From contig DAITAZ010000026.1 in assembly GCA_036824045.1 (NCBI GenBank), forward strand, positions 1 to 53,298: a stretch of DNA of 53,298 nt, in the 5' to 3' direction. Below the pieces are notes generated by a model. The model was not told the DNA's origin, did no database searches, and saw only the letters and a program-made list of their open reading frames with translations. The first letter of the stretch is position 1; each line of letters starts with the position of its first letter. Shown here piece after piece: positions 15,977-24,184 of the stretch. The position numbers were made by a program, and so were the translations under genes. The DNA comes from DAITAZ01 sp036824045 (GTDB lineage: Bacteria; Pseudomonadota; Gammaproteobacteria; Burkholderiales; Rhodocyclaceae).

Positions 15977-18900
15977 ATGAATGCCGTTGTGCCGGAACTG
16001 GAGCCGCTGACTACCATCCTTGATCGCCGGGTGATCTCCGCCCCCGTGGGCGGGACTTTGCGGCAGACGGCAGAGCGGCTCACTCGCGCCCGTGCCGTCT
16101 ATGTGGTGCTGGACGACGGACATGGCCCCTACGGCGTGTTGACCGAAGGGGATCTGTTGCGCCAGTTGCTCAAGACCGGGCCGGATTCCACCCTGGCCGC
16201 CTTCGGCACGGGTTTCGCCGGCGTGGCGGTCGGCGAGGCGGGCACGGACGATGCGGCCCTGGCGGCGGACACCCTGGAAGGCGGCGCGGCTTACCTTCTG
16301 CTCACCCAGCCCGAGGGGGGCGTACTGGGCGTGGCGACCCGGCCCGCGCTGACCCGCTGGCGTGCCCGCCAGCAGCGAGGCGTGCTGGCGGAACACCTGC
16401 ACAAGCTGGCAGGCATCCTGCCGGGGGCGCTGTTCATCTTCAGGCTCGATTCCACCGGGCATCCCAGCGTTCCCTACGCCAATCCTGCTTTTCTCGACAT
16501 CTATGGCATCGACCCGGCCAGCATCGTCGAGGATTCCACTGCATGCTTCGAGGTCATCCTCGACGACGACCGCCCGGCGGTGAGCGATGCGGTCGCCGTG
16601 TCCGCCCGGGATCTGAGCGTGTTCCGCGTCGAATACCGCATTCAGCACCCGCGCAAGGGGGTGCGCTGGGTGGAGTCCTTCTCGGTCCCGGAACGGGATG
16701 AAGACGGCAATATCACCTGGTTCGGGATGATCTCGGACGTCACCGAGCGCAAGCAGACGGCCCAGTTGATCGCGGAGGAAGCACTGCGGCGGCGCGTTTA
16801 CGTGGAGGAGTCCCAGGACGGCATCTGCGTGCTGCGTGAGGACGGCAGCATCTATGAGTGCAACCGTGCCTTTGGCCAGATGCTGGGCTTCTCCCTGGAG
16901 GAGGCGTTGCGGCTCCACATCTGGGACTGGGATGCGCAGTTCAGCCGGGACGAACTGGTCGCGATGCTGGGCGACGATCAGATCACGAACGCCACCTTCC
17001 GCACCCGTCACCGGCGCAAGGACGGGTGCGTGATCGATGTGGAGATCACCGCCCATCGCGCCCGCTGGCAGGGCGAGTTGCTGCGTTTCTGCGTGTGCAG
17101 GGATGTGACGGAACGGCTGGCCACGGAACGGGCACTGGCGGATCGGCAGGAGATTTACGGGGCCATCGTCAGCCAGGCGCCGGACGGGATCGTCCTGATC
17201 GACGCGGAAACGCTGGCGATCACCGAATTCAACGACATGGCTTGCACGGCGCTGGGCTACACCGAAGCGGAGTTCGCCGCGTTGCGGCTCGATGACATCC
17301 AGGTCCACATGTCCGGGCAGGAACTGCGGGAGAAGATGCAGGCCATGTGCCTGGGGCAGAGCCGGATTCTGGAGACGGAGCATCGCCGCCGGGATGGCAG
17401 CCTCGTGCCCACCCGGGTCAGCGTGCGGCCGCTGTTGATCCGCGGGCGCAAGTTCTCGGCAGCGATCTGGACCGACGTCACCGAGAGCCGCCGGCTGCAG
17501 GAGGCGCTGCGGGAACGGGACCGCTACCACCGGGCGGTGCTGGACAACTTCCCCTTCATGGTCTGGCTGAAGGACCGGGACAGCAACTATCTGGCGGTGA
17601 ACAAGCCGTTTGCCGAGGCGGCAGGGGTGGCCGACCCGGAAGTGCTGGTGGGCAAGACGGATCTGGACTGCTGGCCCGCAGACATCGCGGAAAGCTTCCG
17701 CGCGGATGATCGGGCGATTCTAGTGGCGGGGGAGTCCCGCAGCTTCGAAGAGCCCATTGTCGTCGCCGGGGGTGCCCACCGCTGGCTGGAAACTTACAAG
17801 TCTCCAGTGACCCTGGACGGGCAGGTGATCGGTACCGTTGGCTTTGCCCGGGATGTGACGGAACGGCGGGCCACCGAGCTCGAACTGCGGGAATCCCGGC
17901 GCCAACTCGACGAGTTGTTTGCCTTCCTGCCCGACGCCACCTTTGCGCTCAACCGGGCGGGCGAGGTGATCGCCTGGAACCGGGCGGTGGAGGAACTGAC
18001 GGGGGTTGCCGCCGCGGGCATCATCGGTCAGGGCGACTATGCCCACGGCCTGGCGTTCTACGGTGCGCGCCACCCCTTGCTGGCGGATCACCTGCTCACC
18101 GGCCAGCCGCTGCCCGACGAGCGCTACACCCGTATCCACCGCGAAGCCACGCTGATCCAGGCGGAAACCAATCTGCCGGTGCTGCTCAAGGGGCGGGAAT
18201 ATTACGTGGCGGCCGTGGCGTCGCTGTTGCTCGACGCCCAGGGGGCGGTGGTGGGTGTCATCGAGCAGGTGCGGGACGTGACCGAGCGCCGGGTCGCCGA
18301 GCAACGCCTGCGCCAGAGCGAAGATATGCACCGTTCGGTGTTCAGCGCCCTGGGCGAAGGGGTGCTGGTGGTGGGGGACGATCTGCGGGTGCAGGCCGCC
18401 AACGGTGCGGCGGCGCGCATCCTCAACGCGCCGGCGGAGCAGATGGTCGGCGCTTCCCTGCTTGACGCCGGATGGGAGTCCGTCAACTCCGAGGGCCAGC
18501 CCGCACCCCTGGAAAGCTGGCCCGTGGTCCGGGTGATCCGGGGCGGGACGCCGGTCCGGGGCGAAGTGCTGGGGGTGCCCCAGGCGGACGGTACGGTACG
18601 CTGGCTCTCGGTGACCGCCGAGCCGATCCACGAGCCGGGCCGCATCCTGCCCCGGGCGGCGGTGGTGTCATTCGACGACATCACCGAACGGCGGCAGACC
18701 GAGCAGGCGCTGCGCAAGCTGTCGCTGGCGGTGGAGCAGAGCCCGCACAGCATCATCATCACCGATGTGGCGGGCCGTATCGAGTATGTGAATGATGCCT
18801 TTGTCCGCAATAGTGGCTACGCCGCTGCCGAGGCGCTGGGCCGCAAGGCCGGCTTCCGCGGGGCGGGCGAGACCCCCCCGACCCGATATGCCGAGCTTTG

Positions 18901-21205
18901 GCAGGCGTTGCTGGCTGGAGACGGCTGGGAGGGCGAGTTCATCAACCGCCACCGGGATGGCCGCCTGATGGTGGAGCGGGCGCGGATATCCCCGATCCGC
19001 CAGGCCGATGGCAGCATCAGCCATTTCCTCTCGATCCAGGAGGACATCACCGAGCACAAGCGCCTGGCGGCGGAACTGGAGCGGCATCGCCTGCACCTGG
19101 AGGAACTGGTCACGCAGCGCACCGGGGAACTGCAGCGGGCCAATCAGCTGATGGCGGAACGGGCGGGTGTCATCGCCTCGCTCAACGCCAACCTGGAACA
19201 ACGGGCGGCGGAACTGGAGGCGGCCCGCGACGTGGCCGAATCCGCCAACCGGGCCAAGAGTGCCTTCCTGGCCAACATGAGCCACGAAATCCGCACCCCG
19301 ATGAACGCCATCGTCGGCCTGACCCATCTGCTCCGCCGCACGACCCGCGACGGGGCACAGCTCGACAAGCTGGGCAAGATTTCCGACGCGGCCCAGCACC
19401 TGCTGTCCATCCTCAACGACGTGCTCGACATCTCCAAGATCGAGGCGGGCAAGCTCACCCTGGAAGAGACGCTGTTCGAGCCCGAAGCGGTGGTGGCCCA
19501 CGTCTGTTCCCTGATTGCCGAGCGGGCTCAGGCCCGGGGCCTGGAACTGGTGGTGGACATCGCGCCCGATCTGCCCCGGCAACTGCGGGGCGACCCCACC
19601 CGCCTGCGCCAGGCGCTGCTCAACTACGCCGGGAACGCGGTCAAGTTCACCGAGCAGGGCAGCATCACGCTGCGTCTGTCGGTGGAAGAGGCGTGGGAGG
19701 AGTCGGTTCTGGTGCGTTTCGCCGTGCAGGATACGGGGATCGGCATCGAGCGAGACAAGCAGCAGCGTCTGTTCGAAGCCTTTGAGCAGGCGGACAGTTC
19801 CACCACTCGACAGTACGGCGGCACGGGGTTGGGGTTGGCCATCAATCGGCGGCTGGCCCGGCTGATGGGCGGCGCAGTGGGCATCGACAGTGCCCCCGGC
19901 AGTGGCAGCACGTTCTGGCTGACAGCCAAGCTGGCCAAGGTGGAGACGCTGACCCGGCCGCTGACGCCGTTTGCCGGACGGTGCGTGCTGGTGGCAGACC
20001 CCTTGTCTTCGGTGCGGGAAGGGCTCGCCCACGCCTTGCAACGCCTGGGCGCCCAGTGCGCCGCGGCGGCGTCGGGGCAGGATTTGCTCAAGACGCTGGA
20101 CGAGGCCCCGGGTTCCCGGCCCTTCGATGTCCTGATCGTGAACTGGCGCATGCAGGATGGAGACGGCGTGCCCGTGCTCGCCCGCCTGGCGCGGTGTACG
20201 GTGCCCTTGCTGGTGCTGACGGACGATCCGGACGAAGTGCCGGAGGCCGCAACCGGCCGCTTCGGCATCCTCACCAAGCCGGTATTGCCCGGCGCGTTGG
20301 AGGACGCGCTATCCCAGGCGTTGCTGGGACGGATCGCGGCCAACGACGCCAGACTTGCCGATTCCGCCGCGGAGCAGGATCTGGTGCGCCTGCACCGGGG
20401 TGCCCGCGTGCTGCTGGCCGAGGACAACCCGGTCAACCGGGAAGTGGCGGTGTCCATGCTCCAGGAGGTGGGGCTCTCGGTGGATCTGGCCGTGAATGGC
20501 GCCCAGGCGGTGGATCTGGCCAGCCGCAACGCCTACGACCTGATCCTGATGGATGTGCAGATGCCGGTGATGGATGGCCTCACCGCCACCCGCATCATCC
20601 GCGCCCTGCCCCATCGGCAAGGCACCCCCATTCTGGCCATGACTGCCAACGCCTTCGGCGAGGACCGGCTGGCCTGCCTCAAGGCTGGCATGAATGACCA
20701 CGTGGGCAAGCCCGTGGAACCGGAAATGCTGTTCTCGGCATTGCTGCAATGGTTGCCGGTGCGCGACCGCAGTGTGGCTGTTGGCGCCACCGCCAATCCG
20801 GTGTCGGCGCCGGTGGCCGCGCCGACGCCGATGGATGACCTGCAGGCGCATCTGTCGAGGATCCCCGGGCTGGATGTGGACGAGGGCTTGCGCTATGCGC
20901 GGCACAAGCTCGCCTCTTATCTGCGCTTGCTCCGCCGTTTCGTGGATAGTTATGGAGAAGGCGATGGCCTGCGCCAGGCCCTGGGGGAAGGCCGCCTGGA
21001 CGAAGCGCAACGCCAGGCCCATTCCTTGAAGGGCGCGGCCGGTTTCATCGGCGCGGCCCGGCTGATGGACATGGCGGCGGAGATGGAACGCGCCATCCGC
21101 GACCGCCGCCCGGACGCCGAACTCGACGCTCGCGCCACCGCCCTGGAAAACACCCGGGCGGAGTTGGTGGCGGCACTCCGCGAAACGGTGAACGACGAGC
21201 CTTGA
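15977..21205 (+). CDS. Hybrid sensor histidine kinase: CBS, seven PAS, two receivers, HPt
   Basis: A 1742-residue, apparently cytoplasmic phosphorelay protein with no clear membrane segment. Order: paired CBS motifs (~10-130); seven PAS/PAC units ending at about residues 254, 375, 499, 625, 766, 900 and 1022, each closing with a D(V/I)TE-type motif; a coiled coil (~1030-1095); the HisKA domain with phospho-acceptor H1103 in NMSHEIRTPMNA; an HATPase domain (NAVKFTE, DTGIGIE, GGTGLGLAI); a degenerate receiver (~1335-1450) where the acceptor Asp is N1389 (LIVNWRM); an intact receiver with D1526 in LILMDVQMPVMDG; and an HPt domain with H1682 in AHSLKGAAGF. A relay H1103 to D1526 to H1682 is expected. 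The CBS pair suggests adenine-nucleotide sensing in addition to PAS signals. No output regulator is adjacent; targets are unknown. Upstream ribosome-binding sequence is weak. Confidence 0.88.
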   Translation: MNAVVPELEPLTTILDRRVISAPVGGTLRQTAERLTRARAVYVVLDDGHGPYGVLTEGDLLRQLLKTGPDSTLAAFGTGFAGVAVGEAGTDDAALAADTLEGGAAYLLLTQPEGGVLGVATRPALTRWRARQQRGVLAEHLHKLAGILPGALFIFRLDSTGHPSVPYANPAFLDIYGIDPASIVEDSTACFEVILDDDRPAVSDAVAVSARDLSVFRVEYRIQHPRKGVRWVESFSVPERDEDGNITWFGMISDVTERKQTAQLIAEEALRRRVYVEESQDGICVLREDGSIYECNRAFGQMLGFSLEEALRLHIWDWDAQFSRDELVAMLGDDQITNATFRTRHRRKDGCVIDVEITAHRARWQGELLRFCVCRDVTERLATERALADRQEIYGAIVSQAPDGIVLIDAETLAITEFNDMACTALGYTEAEFAALRLDDIQVHMSGQELREKMQAMCLGQSRILETEHRRRDGSLVPTRVSVRPLLIRGRKFSAAIWTDVTESRRLQEALRERDRYHRAVLDNFPFMVWLKDRDSNYLAVNKPFAEAAGVADPEVLVGKTDLDCWPADIAESFRADDRAILVAGESRSFEEPIVVAGGAHRWLETYKSPVTLDGQVIGTVGFARDVTERRATELELRESRRQLDELFAFLPDATFALNRAGEVIAWNRAVEELTGVAAAGIIGQGDYAHGLAFYGARHPLLADHLLTGQPLPDERYTRIHREATLIQAETNLPVLLKGREYYVAAVASLLLDAQGAVVGVIEQVRDVTERRVAEQRLRQSEDMHRSVFSALGEGVLVVGDDLRVQAANGAAARILNAPAEQMVGASLLDAGWESVNSEGQPAPLESWPVVRVIRGGTPVRGEVLGVPQADGTVRWLSVTAEPIHEPGRILPRAAVVSFDDITERRQTEQALRKLSLAVEQSPHSIIITDVAGRIEYVNDAFVRNSGYAAAEALGRKAGFRGAGETPPTRYAELWQALLAGDGWEGEFINRHRDGRLMVERARISPIRQADGSISHFLSIQEDITEHKRLAAELERHRLHLEELVTQRTGELQRANQLMAERAGVIASLNANLEQRAAELEAARDVAESANRAKSAFLANMSHEIRTPMNAIVGLTHLLRRTTRDGAQLDKLGKISDAAQHLLSILNDVLDISKIEAGKLTLEETLFEPEAVVAHVCSLIAERAQARGLELVVDIAPDLPRQLRGDPTRLRQALLNYAGNAVKFTEQGSITLRLSVEEAWEESVLVRFAVQDTGIGIERDKQQRLFEAFEQADSSTTRQYGGTGLGLAINRRLARLMGGAVGIDSAPGSGSTFWLTAKLAKVETLTRPLTPFAGRCVLVADPLSSVREGLAHALQRLGAQCAAAASGQDLLKTLDEAPGSRPFDVLIVNWRMQDGDGVPVLARLARCTVPLLVLTDDPDEVPEAATGRFGILTKPVLPGALEDALSQALLGRIAANDARLADSAAEQDLVRLHRGARVLLAEDNPVNREVAVSMLQEVGLSVDLAVNGAQAVDLASRNAYDLILMDVQMPVMDGLTATRIIRALPHRQGTPILAMTANAFGEDRLACLKAGMNDHVGKPVEPEMLFSALLQWLPVRDRSVAVGATANPVSAPVAAPTPMDDLQAHLSRIPGLDVDEGLRYARHKLASYLRLLRRFVDSYGEGDGLRQALGEGRLDEAQRQAHSLKGAAGFIGAARLMDMAAEMERAIRDRRPDAELDARATALENTRAELVAALRETVNDEP

Positions 21206-21431
21206 GCGGCGGCTCCGACGCCTCGTCAGGACTATCGCCGGGCCTATCGGCAGTTTGTCACAGCGATGTTTCGCCGCCCGTCGGCTCCCGGGCACGCAGC
21301 CATTACTATAAGCGGCTGCAAATTGCTGGCGTGCGCGTGCGTAGCCAATATTCATCATTGCTTTTCCTGATGGTGGCGGGAAGTGTCCGCGCAGGACGTG
21401 ATTCCCACGCCACCAAGTACCGAGGTTCTCT

Positions 21432-22247
21432 GTGACTCGTCTTGAAAAATCCGTACCGGTGACTGCTCGGAAGAAAGTGGCGGTGGTCGTGCCGACCTAC
21501 CTGCGGGATTCCTTTTCCGCGGACGAGGAGTTCGCCATTCGTCACATTGACGCCTATCTCTCGAAGTACGACAGGTTCCTGGTGGCGCCCGAGAGCCTGC
21601 GCATCGAGCGACCAGGGTTCGTGACACGCTATGTGCCGGACCGGTACTTCGGCAGCACCGAGGCGCATAGCCTGATGTTGCTGAATCCGGCTTTCTACGC
21701 GCTGTTCTCGGAGTACGAGTACATCCTGCTGCACCATCTTGATGCGTTCGTCCTCTGCGACCGGCTCGACGAGTTCTGCGCGCTGGGTTACGACTACATG
21801 GGCCCGCCGTGGCTGGAGACGCCGTGGCTGCCGGGGCCGCCCTTGCCCAAGGACAAGCGGGTGGGGAACGGGGGCTTCTCTCTGCGTCGCGTGGCGAGTT
21901 TCCAGCGCCTGACGTCGCGGGTGCGCGAGGCCATGCAGTACCCGCGCTCCATGGACTTCAAGGATGTGCGGGGCAGGCTGCTGACGGTGCTACGCCTGCC
22001 GTATGTCAATGAAACGCTGTGGGAAAAATTCGCCCGTCGCTTGATCGATGACTGGTTCGTGGCCCGGTGCGCGACCGAGCTTGTCCCCGAGTTCCGTATC
22101 GCGCCGTTTGACGTGGCCCTGTCGTTTGGCTTCGAGGGCGATCCGGATCGTTGCTTCGAACTGAACCAGCGCCGTTTGCCCTTTGGCGTGCACCAGTGGA
22201 ACCGCCACAAACGGACGTTCTGGGAACCGCATCTGCTGGGCGCCTGA
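21432..22247 (+). CDS. DUF5672-type glycosyltransferase-like protein
   Basis: A 271-residue protein starting at GTG 21432. KVAVVVPTYLRDSFSADEEFAIRHIDAYLSKYDRF, YEYILLHHLDAFVLCDRLDEFC and YDYMGPPWLETPW followed by GNGGFSLRRV are the typical run of DUF5672 proteins. That family sits in polysaccharide and LPS clusters and is thought to be glycosyltransferase-like. No membrane span; likely cytoplasmic at the inner face. The ribosome-binding site is poor. A second glycosyltransferase-like gene follows 34 bases downstream, suggesting an operon for surface-sugar modification. Donor and acceptor unknown. Confidence 0.65.
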   Translation: MTRLEKSVPVTARKKVAVVVPTYLRDSFSADEEFAIRHIDAYLSKYDRFLVAPESLRIERPGFVTRYVPDRYFGSTEAHSLMLLNPAFYALFSEYEYILLHHLDAFVLCDRLDEFCALGYDYMGPPWLETPWLPGPPLPKDKRVGNGGFSLRRVASFQRLTSRVREAMQYPRSMDFKDVRGRLLTVLRLPYVNETLWEKFARRLIDDWFVARCATELVPEFRIAPFDVALSFGFEGDPDRCFELNQRRLPFGVHQWNRHKRTFWEPHLLGA

Positions 22248-22281
22248 GCCTTCTTTCCAATTCCTCCGGTATTGCTGATCC

Positions 22282-23190
22282 ATGCGTTCTCCCGTTCTGT
22301 TTGTTGTCTTCAGCCGGCTGGATACCGCGTCGCAAGTGTTCGAGGCGATTCGCCAGGCCCGGCCGCCCCGGCTCTACATGGCGGCCGATGGCCCCCGTCC
22401 GGATCGTCCGGGCGAGGCCGAGCGCTGCGCCGCGGTGCGGGCCCTGGCCGATCAGGTGGATTGGCCCTGTGAAGTCCATACCTTGTTCCGGGAGGAAAAT
22501 CTCGGGTGCAAGCTTGGACCCAAAACCGCCATCGACTGGTTTTTCCAGCACGAACCGGAGGGCATCGTGCTGGAAGACGATTGCCTGCCCGCGCAGAGCT
22601 TCTTCACCTTCTGCGATGAAATGCTGGAGCGCTACCGCGACGACCCCCGGGTGATGAGCGTCAGTGGCGACAATTACCTGGAAGGGATCTGGCAAGCCCC
22701 CGAGAGCTACTACTTCTCCCGCTACAACTACACTTGGGGCTGGGCGTCCTGGCGCCGTGCCTGGGCCCACTACGACGAGAGAATGTCGGACTGGAACGAG
22801 GTGGGCGAGGCGCTGCTGAAAAAGGTGTTTGCGGGCGAGTGGTACAACCGGAGGTGCTGGCGGGATTTGCTGGAGCGAACCTTCGACGGGCGTTTGTCCA
22901 CCGTCTGGGATTATCAGTTCCTTTACGCCTCCTGGAAGCTGGGCGCCTACGGCTGCATCCCGGCCGCCAATCTGGTCAAGAACATCGGATTCGGCAGCGA
23001 CGCCACCCACACTGCCTGTGACCAGAACTGGCTGGCGCGGATGACCTTGAGCGAGCTGGACTTTCCCCTGCGCCATCCAAAGGAGGTCGCCCCCGCCCGC
23101 GAGGCGGACCGGCTTTATGAGTTGCGGCTGCGCGAAGGGGGTTTCCTCGCCGCGATCTGGCGCAAGGTTCGGCGACTGCTCCCGATCTGA
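22282..23190 (+). CDS. GT-A-fold glycosyltransferase-like protein
   Basis: A 302-residue protein with an N-terminal nucleotide-sugar fold: PVLFVVFSRLDTASQVFEAIRQARPPRLYMAADG at the start, and the metal-site-like EDDCLP at ~97-102 after GIVLE. The later segments YNYTWGWASWRRAW and TVWDYQFLYASW are typical of the group often labelled nucleotide-diphospho-sugar transferase or hemolytic-protein HlpA-like. No signal peptide or membrane helix. It probably acts with the upstream DUF5672 gene in glycan assembly. The substrate cannot be read from sequence. Confidence 0.68.
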   Translation: MRSPVLFVVFSRLDTASQVFEAIRQARPPRLYMAADGPRPDRPGEAERCAAVRALADQVDWPCEVHTLFREENLGCKLGPKTAIDWFFQHEPEGIVLEDDCLPAQSFFTFCDEMLERYRDDPRVMSVSGDNYLEGIWQAPESYYFSRYNYTWGWASWRRAWAHYDERMSDWNEVGEALLKKVFAGEWYNRRCWRDLLERTFDGRLSTVWDYQFLYASWKLGAYGCIPAANLVKNIGFGSDATHTACDQNWLARMTLSELDFPLRHPKEVAPAREADRLYELRLREGGFLAAIWRKVRRLLPI

Positions 23191-23384
23191 TCCGCGTGCT
23201 GCAGGAGAGGGGGCTGGTCCTCCTCTGCCTGTGTTTGAGCCCCCTTCCTGTTGTTTCCGCCTGCCCGGTCTCCGCTGTCTTGCTCGGGGCCGGGCGCCCG
23301 CCTGAGCCCGGCTTTCGGGTTTCCCCCAATGCTTTGCAGTGCCTTGAGCCGTTGACGTCGCTCGTCCGTCCAGCGATAGTCTCG

Positions 23385-23404
23385 ATTCAAACGAACGTTT
23401 GAAT
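23385..23404. promoter_or_regulatory. PsrA-type operator (9-bp perfect inverted repeat)
   Basis: ATTCAAACG-AA-CGTTTGAAT. The core CAAAC-N4-GTTTG matches the known PsrA operator pattern (G/C)AAAC-N2-4-GTTT(G/C). It lies 45 bases upstream of the TetR gene ATG, consistent with autoregulation and control of the downstream fad genes. Confidence 0.72.
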
Positions 23405-23449
23405 TCCCGCCAACGTAGCGGGAGACCGGCCATTCCCCAGGAGAGAGAC

Positions 23450-24139
23450 ATGGATGCCCGGACGGATCAGCCTGAGACACGAGACAAGGACACGCGGGAG
23501 CGGATCCTCGACGCGGCCGAGCGGCTCTTCATGGCGCACGGATTCGAGGCCGCTTCGATGCGGATGCTGACCACGGAGGCGGGGGTGAATCTCGCCGCCG
23601 TGAATTACCACTTCGGCGGCAAGGAGGGGCTCAAGCAGGAGGTGTTCCGCCGCCGCCTGACGGCGCTCAACCAGGGCCGCCTGGCGGCGCTCGATGCCCT
23701 TGAGGCTGCGATGGGGGGCGCCCCCCTCAAGCCCAGCCAGATCCTGGACGCGTTCTTCGGGGTGGCGATGCGCATGGCGGCGGATACGGAACAGGGCGGC
23801 GCGGTTTTCATGCGCCTGCTGGGGCGGACGGTGAGCGAGCCGGGGGAGTTCATCCGCAAGTTCATGGCCGACGAGTACGAGGAAGTCCGTGAACGCTTCA
23901 CCAGCGCCATGTTCCGGGCGCTGCCGGATGTGCCGCGGGAGGAGATCCTGTGGCGCTTCCACTTCATGCTTGGCGCTTCGTCCTACGCCCTGGCGGGCAC
24001 CCGGGCGCTGCAGGTGATGACCGGTCCGCTGGACGACGATCCGGCGGCCATGGCCCCGCGGCTGATGGCCTTCCTGCTGGGGGGGTTGCGTGCGCCGCTG
24101 CCCGACCCCGCGGGCGAGGCGGCGCGGGAACGGCCATAA
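23450..24139 (+). CDS. psrA: TetR-family regulator, PsrA-like fatty-acid sensor
   Basis: A 229-residue repressor. The N-terminal TetR helix-turn-helix is RERILDAAERLFMAHGFEAA, SMRMLTTEAGVNLAAVNYHFGGKEGL. The C-terminal ligand domain (residues ~80-215) has a PsrA-like pattern (FRRRLTALNQGRL, PDVPREEILWRFHFMLG). PsrA proteins derepress beta-oxidation genes on binding long-chain fatty acids or acyl-CoA. The operator at 23385-23404 and the directly following fadE cluster support this. The ATG at 23450 is chosen over an upstream TTG because AGGAGAG precedes it and the homology starts there. Confidence 0.8.
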   Translation: MDARTDQPETRDKDTRERILDAAERLFMAHGFEAASMRMLTTEAGVNLAAVNYHFGGKEGLKQEVFRRRLTALNQGRLAALDALEAAMGGAPLKPSQILDAFFGVAMRMAADTEQGGAVFMRLLGRTVSEPGEFIRKFMADEYEEVRERFTSAMFRALPDVPREEILWRFHFMLGASSYALAGTRALQVMTGPLDDDPAAMAPRLMAFLLGGLRAPLPDPAGEAARERP

Positions 24140-24184
24140 CGACAATACAGGCGGGGCAATAGCAGCCCGCCGGAGGAGACGACG

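Noticed and set aside
15896..17530. 544-codon minus-strand open frame
   Set aside because: Antisense of the PAS-kinase gene; composition shadowing only.
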